The notes: generated by a model not told the origin, from the sequence alone. A stretch of DNA of 64,000 bases from Pantanalinema rosaneae (GCF_050753385.1 NZ_JBLZFZ010000019.1:1-64000), one strand, 5' to 3'. Numbered from the stretch's first letter, positions 9,309 to 21,500 are shown. Made by a program: numbers and translations.

Positions 9309-11000
9309 TTAATCAAATCGGGCTGGAGGATTGTCAAGATATACTATGCCCCAAGTAACATCATCTCCAAGGATTTTCAATTCGGCATCAATATTAAAAA
9401 CTCTAGAGCCGAGGATCGAAGTGTCTTGGTGATTACCAGGAGAGTGAACCAATAAATTGTTATTTACATTGACTAATAGTCGTAAGACACTCGCTCTAGA
9501 GAGTTGAATTGCGCCGGGTTCTAGTGAGATGACAATTGACGAAGGGTCTACTTGGCGAATTGAATCTTGATTAAAAGATTTAGATGACAAACCTTGAATT
9601 GGTTCACTCACAAGGGGAAAGAGGGGCGATGAAATAGGTAATGACGGTTGCTTTAAAGTAGAAGGCGTACTAGAAGAGTGTAATCGCGTAGTATCGGGAG
9701 GAGGGGCAGGAGCCGAATTAGATGGAGGCAAAGGAATTGGATAATTAACGGGCTGAATTATACCGTAAAACCGATCCAGCTCTGAGGCAGAAGACATACT
9801 AGAAGAGTGTGATCGCGTAGTATTGGGAGGAGGAGCAGGAGCCAAATTAGATGGAGGCAAAGGAATTGGATAATTAATGGGCCACACTGGACTTTGCTTT
9901 AAGGTAAAAGGTGTACTAGTAGATTGCGATTGCGTGGCATTGGAAGGAGGGGCAGGAGCCGAATTAGATGGAGGTGTAGGAATTGGATAATTAACGGGCT
10001 GCATTAGACTGTCAAATCCATACAGCTCTAGTTGTGTTGAAGATTCAGGGGAACAAGTGGGAAAGCAATTTATCGGGTTCCACCCGCGAGGATAGTCAAC
10101 TATTTCCGGTGACACTATATTGATTACTTTAGCGTTTATATGATGAGCCGAAATGCCAGATCCTGATAGCCGAATTGAGCCATCTTGATTAACTTGAATA
10201 GATGTGGCATTGGCAATTGAGCTTCCACCAGTTAAGAGCTGTGGCAAAGCCGATGGAGAGAGATAATCATCGTTTAGGTGACTACCTGGAGAACTTAGAA
10301 ATTCAAAACTCAAAATACTATTGGGTAAGTTAATCCGAACGATCGTATTTCCAGGAACAGCACCCAGGGTAACATTTCCGTTAGGTGCATTAAGTTGCCC
10401 AGGGCTTACAATCTCACCACCCACTAGAGTCAAATCTTGTTTAACGGTTAGATTGCCATAGTTCACGATGCTATTTGGCGATGGCATTGTGAATGCTAGC
10501 TGATTAGGCACTCCATTTAAGGTCACATAATTGTTGTCGCCGTAAGCGTTGAACCAAGTTGCACCGAACCCAATTCCATTTGCAGTAGTAGCTGTGAATG
10601 AAGCAGGCACGTTCAAGCGGGCATTATTGCCAAAGACAATCCCAGATGGATTCATAATATATAGGTTGGCATTACTGCCTGAGACCTGAACGAGACCATC
10701 GATAAAGGATGCTTCCCCACCATTAATTCGCACTAAAATATTACGGATATTGGGATCTGATAAAAAGTTAGCTATTTGTTGCTGGGTTAAACCAAACCGA
10801 GTCAGACTGTGGAAGAGATTAGTGCGATCGCCCGATAGTTGACCACCATGAATATCAAGACGATCGCCATTGGGCGTTACGATCGTTCCAGTTCCGTTTG
10901 GATCTGGAATAATCGATTGTGCTGCAATTGGCGTGGTGCTCAGTGTAATCAGCAGTAACGCACCAAACAACGCAATAACGTGCTTATCGACCTGCTTCAT
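9309..11000 (-). CDS. Secreted filamentous-haemagglutinin N-terminal (TPS) domain protein
   Basis: An exported protein of about 563 residues. The ATG at 11000 is preferred because CAGGTG lies about 8 bases upstream; a GTG three codons earlier (11009) is the alternative. A signal peptide ends near the first AAQS. The following 190 residues carry the haemagglutination-activity/TPS secretion domain (NPNGTG-type start, GGEASFIDGLVQ, NLYIMNPSGIVFG). The middle contains three copies of a Pro/Ser-rich unit built on NYPIPxPPSNxAPAPP. The protein is much shorter than typical TPS adhesins, and no TpsB transporter is in the window. It is sandwiched between two AAA-type signalling genes (96 bp and 18 bp spacing), which suggests a surface partner of that module. 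Function is not known. Confidence 0.8.
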   Translation of the reverse strand: MKQVDKHVIALFGALLLITLSTTPIAAQSIIPDPNGTGTIVTPNGDRLDIHGGQLSGDRTNLFHSLTRFGLTQQQIANFLSDPNIRNILVRINGGEASFIDGLVQVSGSNANLYIMNPSGIVFGNNARLNVPASFTATTANGIGFGATWFNAYGDNNYVTLNGVPNQLAFTMPSPNSIVNYGNLTVKQDLTLVGGEIVSPGQLNAPNGNVTLGAVPGNTIVRINLPNSILSFEFLSSPGSHLNDDYLSPSALPQLLTGGSSIANATSIQVNQDGSIRLSGSGISAHHINAKVINIVSPEIVDYPRGWNPINCFPTCSPESSTQLELYGFDSLMQPVNYPIPTPPSNSAPAPPSNATQSQSTSTPFTLKQSPVWPINYPIPLPPSNLAPAPPPNTTRSHSSSMSSASELDRFYGIIQPVNYPIPLPPSNSAPAPPPDTTRLHSSSTPSTLKQPSLPISSPLFPLVSEPIQGLSSKSFNQDSIRQVDPSSIVISLEPGAIQLSRASVLRLLVNVNNNLLVHSPGNHQDTSILGSRVFNIDAELKILGDDVTWGIVYLDNPPARFD

Positions 11001-11105
11001 GAGACACACCTGAGAGGTATTGTACGGTTCAGCATATCGTTATTATTACGGAGATAGTTCAACTTAGAAACTAACGTTTTGCCTAACGTTGTAGCTCAGA
11101 ATTCT

Positions 11106-13052
11106 TTATGGATCTAACGCTGCCGCAAACCATTCGCCAAAATACTGACGGTATAGGTGACACCGAGGAACAACTTCGTTTCCAACTGGATTGACTAGAC
11201 CTAAGGCTTGCAGCTTAAACCCAACTGATGGGTCAACTCTGACTGGTCTGTCTGCCTTCACAATTTGCTTAATAGCCTCAATTAGCTCTGGCTGGCTGTT
11301 CAATTGCCATAGGTAACGCCGCAGATGATCGCTATAAACACCCGATTCCGTTACTGCTGTCTTGTATAAATACTCTAATGATAGTCCTCGATATGCCAAA
11401 GCATAAAAAGCAACTTGCACTAAATAAGGATGCCCACTAATTAAATATCTCAACTGTTGGATATTATCAGTTGTCAGCTGGAGCTGATAGCGACCAGCCA
11501 AATCATGCATTTGCTCTAATGTAAATTCTGGTAAGTCAATCGGCAAACCCACATTAAATGGCGATTGGTACACATTCATGGGTACATAGACATCTGTAGC
11601 ATGAACCATGATCAATTTAAACTTTGCCCATGTCTCATCGCGCCGACCTTGTTCATACCAAGCTCTTAAAAGTGCTAAAAAATCTTCAGCAAGGTGATCA
11701 TACTCAAACACCCGATCTAACTCATCCAAAGCCAATACTAAAGGTTGATCTAATTGCTGCAACACATATTTTTTAAAGTAATTGCTGCAACTAACACTAC
11801 TTCCGTACAAATCTGCATTCCAATCTTCGTTTATTCGATTAGGTAGGTTTAGAGATTGACTGACATAAGAACATATCCACTTTAAAAAGCGATCGAAGGT
11901 TACAAATAAATTGCGTTCTGCCAGCTGAAAACTTAGCCCAACAGCGTAGTGTGTATGATTAGTTGCATGATGCAAAATTCTTGCCATCAGCGAGGTTTTT
12001 CCCATTTGCCTTGGGGCTTTAATCCGAATCAGGGCACCTGGCTGTAACACAGTACTGTAGCAGTTCTCTTCAATAGGTGATCTGTTTACATATAAAGAGG
12101 AATGCAAGGCAACCTGACCAGTGGGTAGTTCATTGACTATCACTGGAGATGCTTTAGGTAGTGGGGGAAGGTACTGAACTAAACCTGACTGAGAACCTAA
12201 CGTTTGCACATTTGGAGATTCAGGTGTGTCTGGTAATGATTTACTTTCAATCCAAGTTAGGATGCCTTGGCAGAAAGCCTTATCAAACTTTCCATCCTGC
12301 CAATCTAACTGAGGCACTTCATTCAAAAATTGCTGTAGCTCATAAGTAATTGGGGTGTCATTAGTCCAGTTGATACGAACCGATAGAATCGCTGGAACTT
12401 TTTCTCCTCGTTCATCCCATAGCTCCCGAACATACCGAATCAGTTCTAGTGCTTGCTCGCTAATCGCCATACTAGATGACAGCAAAAAAATTAGGTAATT
12501 GCTCTGCTTTAAATCTTCAGCAATCACTTGTACATATAAAGGATCAAGCTGAGTTGGGTAAACATCAGCCAAAACTGGATATCCGTTCGTGTCTAAAAAC
12601 TCTATAACTCCTTCAGCTAAAGCTGTAGTGCCATCAGCCTCGCAATAACTCAAAAAAACTGGCTCATGGTCTTTTACTTTTGTTAGCCTTTCAGGTGTTT
12701 CTAAGTTAGCTTGTAGGGCATACCCAGCTGCCTTAAACAGTTCAGCAAAGTTACTACAAGTGACTTTTTCCTGCTGCAAACCAATTCTAGCGAGCTGATA
12801 CAACTTACTAAGTTCAACACGCGCCCCTCTCACCTCAACCCCTCGATCCTTGGCGATTTCCTGGGGGCGTTTGTAAGACAGCAACCCTTGAACATACTCC
12901 TTCTCGGCTGTTGTCAAAGGTTTCTTCTTCGCCTCGGCAAGCGTGAGATATATCCGGTTTAAATCCCATAGTAGGCTCAAATTCCGCAACGAAGCAGCCG
13001 TATACATGATTTTCCCCTTGAGCCCTTCAGTGGTAGATGATGGATCACGCAT
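11106..13052 (-). CDS. HTH-TIR-AAA conflict-system protein
   Basis: A 648-residue multidomain protein. Residues about 30-95 form a winged/HTH-like N-terminal domain of the kind attached to vWA-MoxR-associated and related cyanobacterial conflict proteins. Residues about 130-265 match a TIR-like domain (VFLSYCEADG, LADVYPTQLD, YLIFLLSSSMAISEQALELI); the Glu in the last stretch is in the position of the catalytic Glu of TIR NADases, though I cannot confirm activity. Residues 310-640 are an AAA_35-type ATPase with PRQMGKTSL (347-355) and Walker B LVLALDELD (438-446). Two starts have good ribosome sites: 13052 (AAGGA) and Met16 at 13007 (AAGGGG). As first gene of the three-gene cluster it probably supplies the effector, with the WD40-AAA protein as sensor; that is inference. 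Confidence 0.8.
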   Translation of the reverse strand: MRDPSSTTEGLKGKIMYTAASLRNLSLLWDLNRIYLTLAEAKKKPLTTAEKEYVQGLLSYKRPQEIAKDRGVEVRGARVELSKLYQLARIGLQQEKVTCSNFAELFKAAGYALQANLETPERLTKVKDHEPVFLSYCEADGTTALAEGVIEFLDTNGYPVLADVYPTQLDPLYVQVIAEDLKQSNYLIFLLSSSMAISEQALELIRYVRELWDERGEKVPAILSVRINWTNDTPITYELQQFLNEVPQLDWQDGKFDKAFCQGILTWIESKSLPDTPESPNVQTLGSQSGLVQYLPPLPKASPVIVNELPTGQVALHSSLYVNRSPIEENCYSTVLQPGALIRIKAPRQMGKTSLMARILHHATNHTHYAVGLSFQLAERNLFVTFDRFLKWICSYVSQSLNLPNRINEDWNADLYGSSVSCSNYFKKYVLQQLDQPLVLALDELDRVFEYDHLAEDFLALLRAWYEQGRRDETWAKFKLIMVHATDVYVPMNVYQSPFNVGLPIDLPEFTLEQMHDLAGRYQLQLTTDNIQQLRYLISGHPYLVQVAFYALAYRGLSLEYLYKTAVTESGVYSDHLRRYLWQLNSQPELIEAIKQIVKADRPVRVDPSVGFKLQALGLVNPVGNEVVPRCHLYRQYFGEWFAAALDP

Positions 13053-13370
13053 GTAATATTCCTTACTTAGTATCTAACAAAACTCCTAAGAATTACTAGG
13101 GCTCGTTAGTTTCAAAAATTGCTCAATTTACATAAGCTTCATACTATCCAAGATATTTACACCATTTCTTTACTTCTTGGATATTTGCTATAGAGTGATC
13201 GCCTATTACACGTCTGCTTAAGGGAGATACAGGAGGACTGATTACGTAGCTCCTAGATGTAAACCATTTGTACTAACCCTGAACAATTTTTGTATTAAAT
13301 ATGACAAGTCTTGCTCATAAGGTTTAGTGCCTGATATCTGTTTACTTTTGGATTAATCAGGAGAAAAAGC
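13053..13370. promoter_or_regulatory. Divergent intergenic region
   Basis: 318 bp without an ORF, separating the minus-strand AAA cluster from the plus-strand small membrane protein. It must contain promoters for both directions. It is AT-rich in the middle, but I see no convincing -10/-35 pair or operator. Confidence 0.4.
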
Positions 13371-13619
13371 ATGTCTGCCGAGTTTCGTTCTTCCAAGCCA
13401 GAAGATTACAGCCCTTTGCTCAAGCTGGGTTTTCAAGCAATCAAATGGTTTTTTCTGTTCATGTCTGGTTTTTCGATCGCGTGCGTTATTTCAGCCTGTC
13501 TCAATGCCACAGAAGTAATAAGCATATTACAGGTGCTGGCATCTAAGGCTTTTGGACCTCTTGCAGCCCTAACGTTTTGCATTGTCGCTATCGTGGCAGT
13601 GTTGGAATCATTTCGGTAA
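13371..13619 (+). CDS. Small two-helix membrane protein
   Basis: An 82-residue protein starting at an ATG with a clear AGGAG eight bases upstream. Two hydrophobic segments are visible (about 26-46, FFLFMSGFSIACVISA, and about 52-78, LASKAFGPLAALTFCIVAIVAV). No family is recognised. It is monocistronic by position: the divergent AAA operon lies left, and 427 bp of apparently empty DNA lies right. Confidence 0.6.
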   Translation: MSAEFRSSKPEDYSPLLKLGFQAIKWFFLFMSGFSIACVISACLNATEVISILQVLASKAFGPLAALTFCIVAIVAVLESFR

Positions 13620-14046
13620 CAATTGGTTTCCACACATGTCTCAAAGATTTTCTACCGATTAGCAATAGCAAGACCTTAGGCACAACAGAAGAACGGGTTT
13701 GTGTTAATTCAATAAGAAGATGTAGCCGTTTGCGTAAAACCACGAGGTTTCTTACCGAGAAGTCAATGTATTCCTCAGAAAGTTTCTACGGCCACTTCCG
13801 TGAAAACCTAGACCACAGCGCGATCTTCTGAGCATCCCAACCTTGGTCGCTCTAGACATTGCAGCCACTGTTCCATGTTGCACTTCACTTTTCCCGTTAA
13901 AGGACTCATAAACATGCGTAAACCGATTCGGTTTCCCATAGTTTTGCATTACTTGCGATCGCTCAAAAAAGGTTTCATAAATTCTGGGTAAATTTCCTTA
14001 GTGAAATCTTGAGAACCAATACAGAATGTTCACCAAGGAGTTTCGA
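13620..14046. other. Intergenic region, no supported gene
   Basis: About 430 bp between the small membrane protein and the PEP-CTERM gene. Short ORFs exist on both strands, but none has a ribosome site or protein-like composition. No repeat, terminator or RNA gene was recognised. Confidence 0.4.
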
Positions 14047-14859
14047 ATGACCATTGCCATAAGTAGAGAGTTAACAAGGCTCTCTTTGATTGTTAGTGTT
14101 TTGACCCACGCCACGATCGCGATCGCAGGTCAATCTCCCGCCCAAGCCTTCAATTTCACCACGGGCGATGTCGGCGGCAATTGTGAAAACCTGATTACGG
14201 CTTTTGCGCCCTACTCTCAGTTAGGACAACAACCGTTATCCACCTGCGAGACGGCTGATGGGTTGCGGCTCATAGCAGAAGGCGGCGATTTACAAGCAAG
14301 ACGAGATGGTTCCATCATGAGTGTGGGCGTAACTGACATGGACTGGAGCAACATGGGGGGAGTTTGTATAACCGGGGTTATTTCACCCTGTAATGGCAAT
14401 ACCGGTGAAGGGGAAATTGGTCACTGGGAAGCCCTCTATGTCCTGTTACCAGATGGTTCAGCCACGCTAGAATCGCTCGATCTGGCCTTCCGCTTTGGTT
14501 GGGATACCCCCGTATCGGTTGCGTTTGAAATTGCGGCACTGTTGACTGATCACTCCCAAACGACTGGCACCTTGACGTTTACCGACAAGGGCGCAATTTG
14601 GAACTGGGCAGGCACGACCCAAACGACGACCTTCAGTAACACTGGATATAGGTTGATCCAACCCTTTGGAAATCACGAGATAGCGGCTTTAAAGCTGACA
14701 GCTCCCAATTTATCAAACGAATATGGCTATGTTGATACCAAGTATGGACTGGTTGGGGCAGAGGCAAAACAGACAGCAGCAGTGCCGGAACCCAGCACGA
14801 TCGCTGGTGTGACTCTAGCCAGTGGATTGGCAGTTCTGAAACGCAAAATCAAGCGATAG
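14047..14859 (+). CDS. PEP-CTERM sorting-signal exported protein
   Basis: A 270-residue exported protein. I place the start at 14047 because AAGGAG lies six bases upstream; an ATG seven codons earlier has no such site. The N-terminus is a signal peptide ending near SPAQA. The C-terminus is a standard PEP-CTERM signal: VPEPSTI, a short hydrophobic helix, then the basic tail KRKIKR, targeting it for exosortase-linked processing at the cell surface. The body is a beta-rich domain with four Cys and no recognised catalytic motif. PEP-CTERM proteins in cyanobacteria are linked to exopolysaccharide or sheath; the specific role here is unknown. Confidence 0.85.
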   Translation: MTIAISRELTRLSLIVSVLTHATIAIAGQSPAQAFNFTTGDVGGNCENLITAFAPYSQLGQQPLSTCETADGLRLIAEGGDLQARRDGSIMSVGVTDMDWSNMGGVCITGVISPCNGNTGEGEIGHWEALYVLLPDGSATLESLDLAFRFGWDTPVSVAFEIAALLTDHSQTTGTLTFTDKGAIWNWAGTTQTTTFSNTGYRLIQPFGNHEIAALKLTAPNLSNEYGYVDTKYGLVGAEAKQTAAVPEPSTIAGVTLASGLAVLKRKIKR

Positions 14860-14954
14860 ACATCAGCAATCTGCATTTGCAATTTGTGGTTCTTGCAAAA
14901 TTTGCTCCATGCTAATCCCTTGATTTGAGTCCACCTTGCCCGTTGAGGTTTTTC

Positions 14955-15431
14955 ATGTCGGATGTTCCTGTTGCAGCAATAATTTCTATAGCAACTCAGT
15001 CCCTCGCTCGAAAAGTTCTACTTCGCTTACAGACGCTCTGTTTGCATCTCCGGTATCTTCGCCTCACCTTGCGCGATCGTCCGGTTCTGATTCAAGAACA
15101 AAAGGTATCCCTAACCCAGACTAAACACAAACTCCTGTTAATTAGCCAGCATTTAGAAGCGATCGCCGAGATGGTTATGGTTCGATTTGGGCAACGGCGC
15201 GATCGCATCAGTCACTACCACTACCAGGTTTTGATTGAACTGATCCAGTCAATGCAACATCTGGTCACTTCACTCATCCACTTAACCGATGAGTATTTCA
15301 TTGACCCGATCGGGGTGCAGTCTTGTCTCGAAACAGAAATTGATGCGGATGTGTTGAGGATGCAGCAACGACTCAATCAGTTCCTCCCATTCGACTTCCA
15401 GCTTTCCTCACACCAAGATTCTGCCGCTTAA
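14955..15431 (+). CDS. Hypothetical helical protein
   Basis: A 158-residue protein starting at an ATG (MSDVPV) with GAGG six bases upstream; an in-frame TTG at 14925 is less likely. The sequence is strongly helical and rich in Leu, Gln and His with no signal peptide or cysteine cluster. No family recognised. It lies 137 bp before the giant RTX gene on the same strand, so it could be part of the same unit, but there is no sequence evidence that it is an activator or chaperone for that protein. Confidence 0.55.
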   Translation: MSDVPVAAIISIATQSLARKVLLRLQTLCLHLRYLRLTLRDRPVLIQEQKVSLTQTKHKLLLISQHLEAIAEMVMVRFGQRRDRISHYHYQVLIELIQSMQHLVTSLIHLTDEYFIDPIGVQSCLETEIDADVLRMQQRLNQFLPFDFQLSSHQDSAA

Positions 15432-15567
15432 CGCAAATACCGTAACAGAAAGCCTTTCGCCTGTTTTCAACCCGTTCGATCCAGCGCCCGCAAGCCAGCA
15501 GTGTTGACTGTTCCGTTTGTCTTTTGACTTGCCAACCAATTCACAAATAGTCCCAGGAGAACTCATT

Positions 15568-18500
15568 ATGGCTACCAACAATCAAGCTCAAGCAACCGCT
15601 ACTGCTACCGATGTTTTGACTGACGATCGTTTGAATACAGGATTAGATGCGATGACGACTGATAGTGTTACCTCCGTTTTTAACTGGTCTGATTTAGTGA
15701 CTGATTCGGCAAACTATTCACTGATTGGCAATCAGATAGCTCAAGTGATTCAACAAACGGTGCAACAGTTTGCTAGCACTGACTCAGAATTTGACTCCAA
15801 GATGGGGTTAGCGTTTGGCGAAACCAATGACTACAGCAGCTTGCAAACCGCATGGCAAGCAGGCGAATTTAATGCGTTTCCCACCATCGAAATTCGCACA
15901 GGGGCAGAACTACAAGGAGCCAATGCCGCCTACGCCGGAACCACCAATACTATCTATGTGTCTGAAGACTTTTTGCGCCAAAACGCCAGCAATCCCCAAA
16001 CCATTACCAGTGTTTTAGTTGAAGAATTTGGTCATTCGGTGGATTGGCAAGTCAATGCTGCGATCGACTCTCCTGGGGATGAGGGTGAGTTGTTTTCGGC
16101 GATCGTTCGTGGCATTAGTCTGACTTCCTCTCAACTTCAGCAAATGAAACAAGAGAATGATACTGTCATTCTAAGCATATCTGGAAGTGACTTATTGGGG
16201 ACTTCAAACAATTCTCAAGTAGGAGAGACAAACAGTAGCTCTAATGGTTATAGCTGGGCTAGCTTTAACTCTCTATACGGAAATATTTTAGACATATCTC
16301 CCAAGACAGCAGTACTTTTTATTAATGGAATTTTCACTGATAATGAAGGGTTCAATGGGCAGACCTCCAAACTTAAATCTTGGTGGAATTTAGATACAAC
16401 TTTAAACTCTATTGAATTCAAAGCTTACCACAATAATACAACAGGAAAATTTGCCCCGAGTACTTTAGATGAGAATTTAGATGCAGCCTTTGGAGATTTA
16501 GAAACTGGAATTTTTGATCCGGCTATTAACGCTTATAAAGAATACTGGAAAACATTACAAAAGAACCCCGAAACAAAGGAGAAATATGATCCTGATCCTG
16601 GCTCAAATCAGGCAAAAAAATGGATTGAAACCCAAGATACTCAAGAAAAATATTGGCATGATGCATTTATGCTAACTCAACAGTTGTTCAAAGCCGGAAC
16701 AGGTTTTGATGAATTACTAGACATTACAGAGCAAGAAAAGGAACTTCTTACAGAATTTGCAGGTCGGTTTGCTGAGAACAATCTCAAAGAATTTGCTACA
16801 TATATTTCTAAAAGAGTCAATACGGATTTGCAAGAAGCACTTGCGCAGTATTTCTCAAACAAATCTATTTCAAAAACCTTAGAAGGAGCTGTAAATTCTA
16901 AATGGCCAAATGAATTAGAGAAACATTTGGAAAAAAACAACAATTCTGCAATTCTTATGCCCCATTCGCAAGGTAATTTCTTTGTGGAAGATGGATTATT
17001 AGATAATGAAAATCTGTTGAATAATTATGGAGATAAAATAAGGCTTTTGGGATTAGGTTCTCCAACCAATTACTCTAGTTTGAATGGAGCTATAAAGCAA
17101 TCTTTATTTATCAATACCAATCCTGTTCTAGGAGAAGATACTGTTACAAAGCTCCAAATACCTAATGATATAAATGATGACTCAATTCCAGCGTTGAAAA
17201 ATAGACTAAAGCATTTGCTGAATATTCCTAAAGATGTAAAAAACTGGGTGAGCTGGGTATTACAAGTAACGCAATTAGGTACTGGTGTTACACCGCTACA
17301 TAACTTTGATAGGTATCTTCGAGATGATCTTTTGATGATCGGCACTACTCCAAAAGAACAATTTTCTAGCTTTTTTCAGGAGGTCAATCCTACTGGATAT
17401 TACTTCCCTGATGGGAAAGAAAATGTTCTTCTCTCTAATCTAACTACGGATGAGTTTGGTGATTGGATTGATGGCTCTTGGGATTCCGATATCATTTGGG
17501 GGAAAGAAGGAAATGATGTTCTGCGAGGTTATGGAGATATATTTGGTGATCGATTAATTGGAGGTAGTGGCTGGGACATTTTAGATGGTGGAGATGGCAA
17601 TAATGATGAGGCTGATTATGGAGATAGTCCTAATGGGATTACCGTGTATCAAACATCATATGCAGGAGGTGCTGTTTACAAGGTTGATGATGGCTATGGT
17701 CAGTTTGACTACTTGATACAAATTGAGAAGGTCTCAGGTTCAAACCATAACGACCAGTTTTTTGGCGGTCATGGTAAAGATCAGTTTTATGGACGTAATG
17801 GCTCAGATGATTTTATTGGGCAAGGAGGAGATGATTATGCCGAAGGCGGCTTAGGAGATGACAATTTCTGGGGTGGTTCTGGCAACGACGTTTACGACGA
17901 TGATGGCTGGAATGGCATTTTATGGTCTGGAAATGATTACTTTGATGGCGATGTAGGAAATGACACTTTTTACGGTGCAGATGGGGATGATACAGCTTTT
18001 GGTGGAGCAGACGACGATCGCCTTTACGGGGAAAGTGGTGATGATTGGTTAATTGGTGAAGGCGGTAATGATTACGCTGAAGGTGGGCTAGGTAATGATC
18101 ACTTCTTCGGTGGTGAAGGTGATGATACCTATGATGATGATGGCTGGAATGGGATTGCTTGGTCAGGCAACGATTATTTTGAGGGGGGAGCAGGCAACGA
18201 CAAATTCTATGGAGGTGATGGGGATGATACTGCCTATGGAGGTGCTGATAATGACACTCTATATGGCGAGAATGGTAAAGACTATATCTATGGTGGAACA
18301 GGTAGTGATTTTATTGCTGGAGGATTTACTAGAGATAGCGAAGGTTGGGGTTGGTGGAGAGATGGAGAAGTAGAACAAGAGGGCATTGATGATGATGGTC
18401 CACAATCAGAACCTAACAAAAAAAATCAACCCTCAAACGGTGAAGCCAGTTTTTCTGTTACCAGCAATTTAGAGACTACAAAAAGTATTGCTGCTTCTCC

Positions 18501-21500
18501 AATCGTTAATATTGCCGGCGAAGCAAGTTTCACTCTCATAGCAGAAGCGAATTTCTCAGATCACGACGAAGGGGATGTCATTTATGCCGGATCTGGCAAT
18601 GACATTGTTTTTGGAGATGGTGGTGATGATCTGATCTTCGGTGAGAATGATCGCGATTTGATTTTTGGTGGCAAAGGAAACGATGTTATTTCTGGTGGCA
18701 ATCAAAGTGATGAACTTCATGGAAATGAAAATGATGACATCATTACTGGTGATGCGGGCAACGATACCCTCTACGGTGGCACAGAAAATGACACCTTGAG
18801 TGGTGGGGACGATCGCGATGAACTGTGGGGCGAGGATGGAAACGATGAACTGTGGGGCGATGCGGGGAACGATACTCTGTATGGCGGTGCGAATAGCGAT
18901 ACCCTCAACGGTGGTACAGAAGATGACTGGCTCTATGGCGAAGGCGGCGATGATGAACTGGCTGGGGATGCCGGGAATGACACCCTATTGGGGGGCAATG
19001 GCAACGACCTACTGAATGGCAACGAGCATGATGATGTCCTGGAAGCAGGGGCAGGCAACGATACTCTCAACGGCGGTACGGGGGCTGATATCCTCAAAGG
19101 GGAGGGCGATCAAGACATCCTGCATGGCAATGAGGGCAATGACACTCTGGATGGTGGCGCAGGTAACGACACCCTCTATGGCGGTATAGACGATGATACT
19201 CTCGCCGGACAGTTAGGCAACGACTTGCTGTATGGGGAAGACGGGCACGACCAACTGGATGGGGGCGATGGTAATGATTACCTGGAAGGCAACGACGGCA
19301 ACGACACGCTTTCTGGCGGGCGCGATATGGATACCCTCTATGGCAACGATGGCTATGACCGCCTCAATGGGGACGATGGCAATGATGTGCTGATTGGGGG
19401 AGACGGAGACGATGATATTCGTGGTGGCAATGGGATGGATTTGGTGAACTATCTCACCTCGCCCAAAGGGGTTGTTGTCAATATTGATGAAAACCATCGC
19501 TACAGCAACGATCGCCAAGCCAACGCCAATGCCGCCATCAGTCCTCAAAATCCCATCAATTACTACACCGATCTGGAAGCTGACTTTGCTATCAATGCAG
19601 GCACCGCCTACGATGGCTTCGACAATACCGATACCCTGCGCGAACTCGAAAACATTGCAGGCTCTCAATTTGATGACATCCTGATTGGCAACGATCGCAA
19701 CAACACTCTCTGGGGCTTTGGCGGCAACGACCTGCTGATCAGCAACGGCGGCAACAATACCATGTATGGCGGTGATGGCATTGATACCATCAGTTATCGC
19801 CGCGATCCCCGTGGAGTATATGTCAACCTGGCAAAAAATGAAGCAGCAAACGGCTTTGGTGGCAGTGAACGGTTACTAGATATCGAAAATGTCGTCGGGT
19901 CAGCACACAACGATGCCATCACTGGGGATGCCAAAGATAACATTCTCACCGCTGATGCAGGCAATGACTATGTTGCAGGTGGCGGCGGCAACGATCAGAT
20001 CTATGGCGAAATTGGTGACGATGACCTGTTTGGTGGTGATGGCAATGACACACTGTTTGGCAATCATGGTCAAGATGATCTTTACGGTGAAGTTGGGAAT
20101 GATGTCATTTATGGTGGTGAAGGGAATGACTTTGCCAGTGGTGGCAGTGGCAACGATACACTCTATGGCGATAGCGACGGCGGTTTTGGCAATGACACCC
20201 TATTTGGCGATGGTGATGATGATGTCATTTATGGGGGGCGCGGCAACGATTCACTCTTCGGTGGCACAGGCAGCGATTCACTCTTCGGCGGGGATGATAA
20301 CGATACCCTTTACGGCGATGGTGGCGATGACACCCTCGATGGCGGCACTGGCGACGACAAACTCTGGGGCGGCGATCAAAATGACAAACTCTGGGGCGGC
20401 GATCAAAACGATACGCTCTACGGGGATGGCGGGGATGATACCCTCGATGGCGGCACTGGCAATGATCAACTCTGGGGTGGCGATGATCACGATGTCCTGT
20501 TAGGACAGGCAGGCAACGATACCCTCGACGGGGGCGCTGGTAATGACTCCTTGGAGGGTGGTAGCGGCAATGATCAATTGTTTGGACATACTGGCAATGA
20601 TACGCTCGATGGCGGAACTGGAGATGATTCTCTCCTCGGTGGCGAGGGGGACGATCGCCTCTGGGGACAAGCCGGACAAGATACCCTCGAAGGGGGTCTG
20701 GGCGATGATCAACTGCATGGGGGTGTCGGCAATGACATCCTCAAAGGTGAACAGGGCAATGACACGATGACCGGCGGCGGCGATCGCGATCTGTTCTACG
20801 TCAACCGGGGTGAAGGTATCGACACCATTCTCGACTTTGGCGGAGTTGGACAAGGGACAAACCCATCACCCTCTGTGATTCGCGAAGTTGATACAATCAA
20901 ATTTACTGGAGCAGATCTGACTGCTAAAAACATGATTCTGCATCAAACTGGAACTACTCTCAGCATTACTTTTGAAGATGTGGCTGAGACTCAGGTACTA
21001 CTTGGGAACTTCCGTCTGGAGAATCTAGATAATCACTCGATTAGTACCGGAGCTAATGCCACTGTCGGCAACATTCTATTTAACGGTCAAAACTCCATTC
21101 AAGACTCCTTTGATGTGATTGATGTGGATGAGAATCCAACTCAAGTTGCCCGTCCTCATTTTGTCACCTTCCTGAATGATTGGAATAACCGCACAATAGG
21201 CTGGAATGACTCGGACGATGTAATCAATGGCTTGGGTGGCAATGACACCTTATCGGGTCTAGGTGCAAATGATACTCTGCGAGGTGGTGAGGGCAATGAT
21301 GTCTTATTCGGTGGGTTTGGAAATGACTTTCTCAATGGTCAATGGGGTGATGATTACCTGGACGGCGGTGAGGGGAACGATCGCCTCCGAGGTGGGGATG
21401 GCAATGACTACCTGGTTGGTAGCTTTGGCAATGACACCTTAGAAGGTCAGGCCGGGAACGACAAACTCGTCGGTGGCGGTGGTCAAGACCTGTTCATCAT

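Noticed and set aside
19213..20853. Long antisense ORFs inside the RTX gene
   Set aside because: They are shadows produced by the GAT/GGC-rich repeat codons; Ile/Val/Ala-rich low-complexity translations and no ribosome sites.
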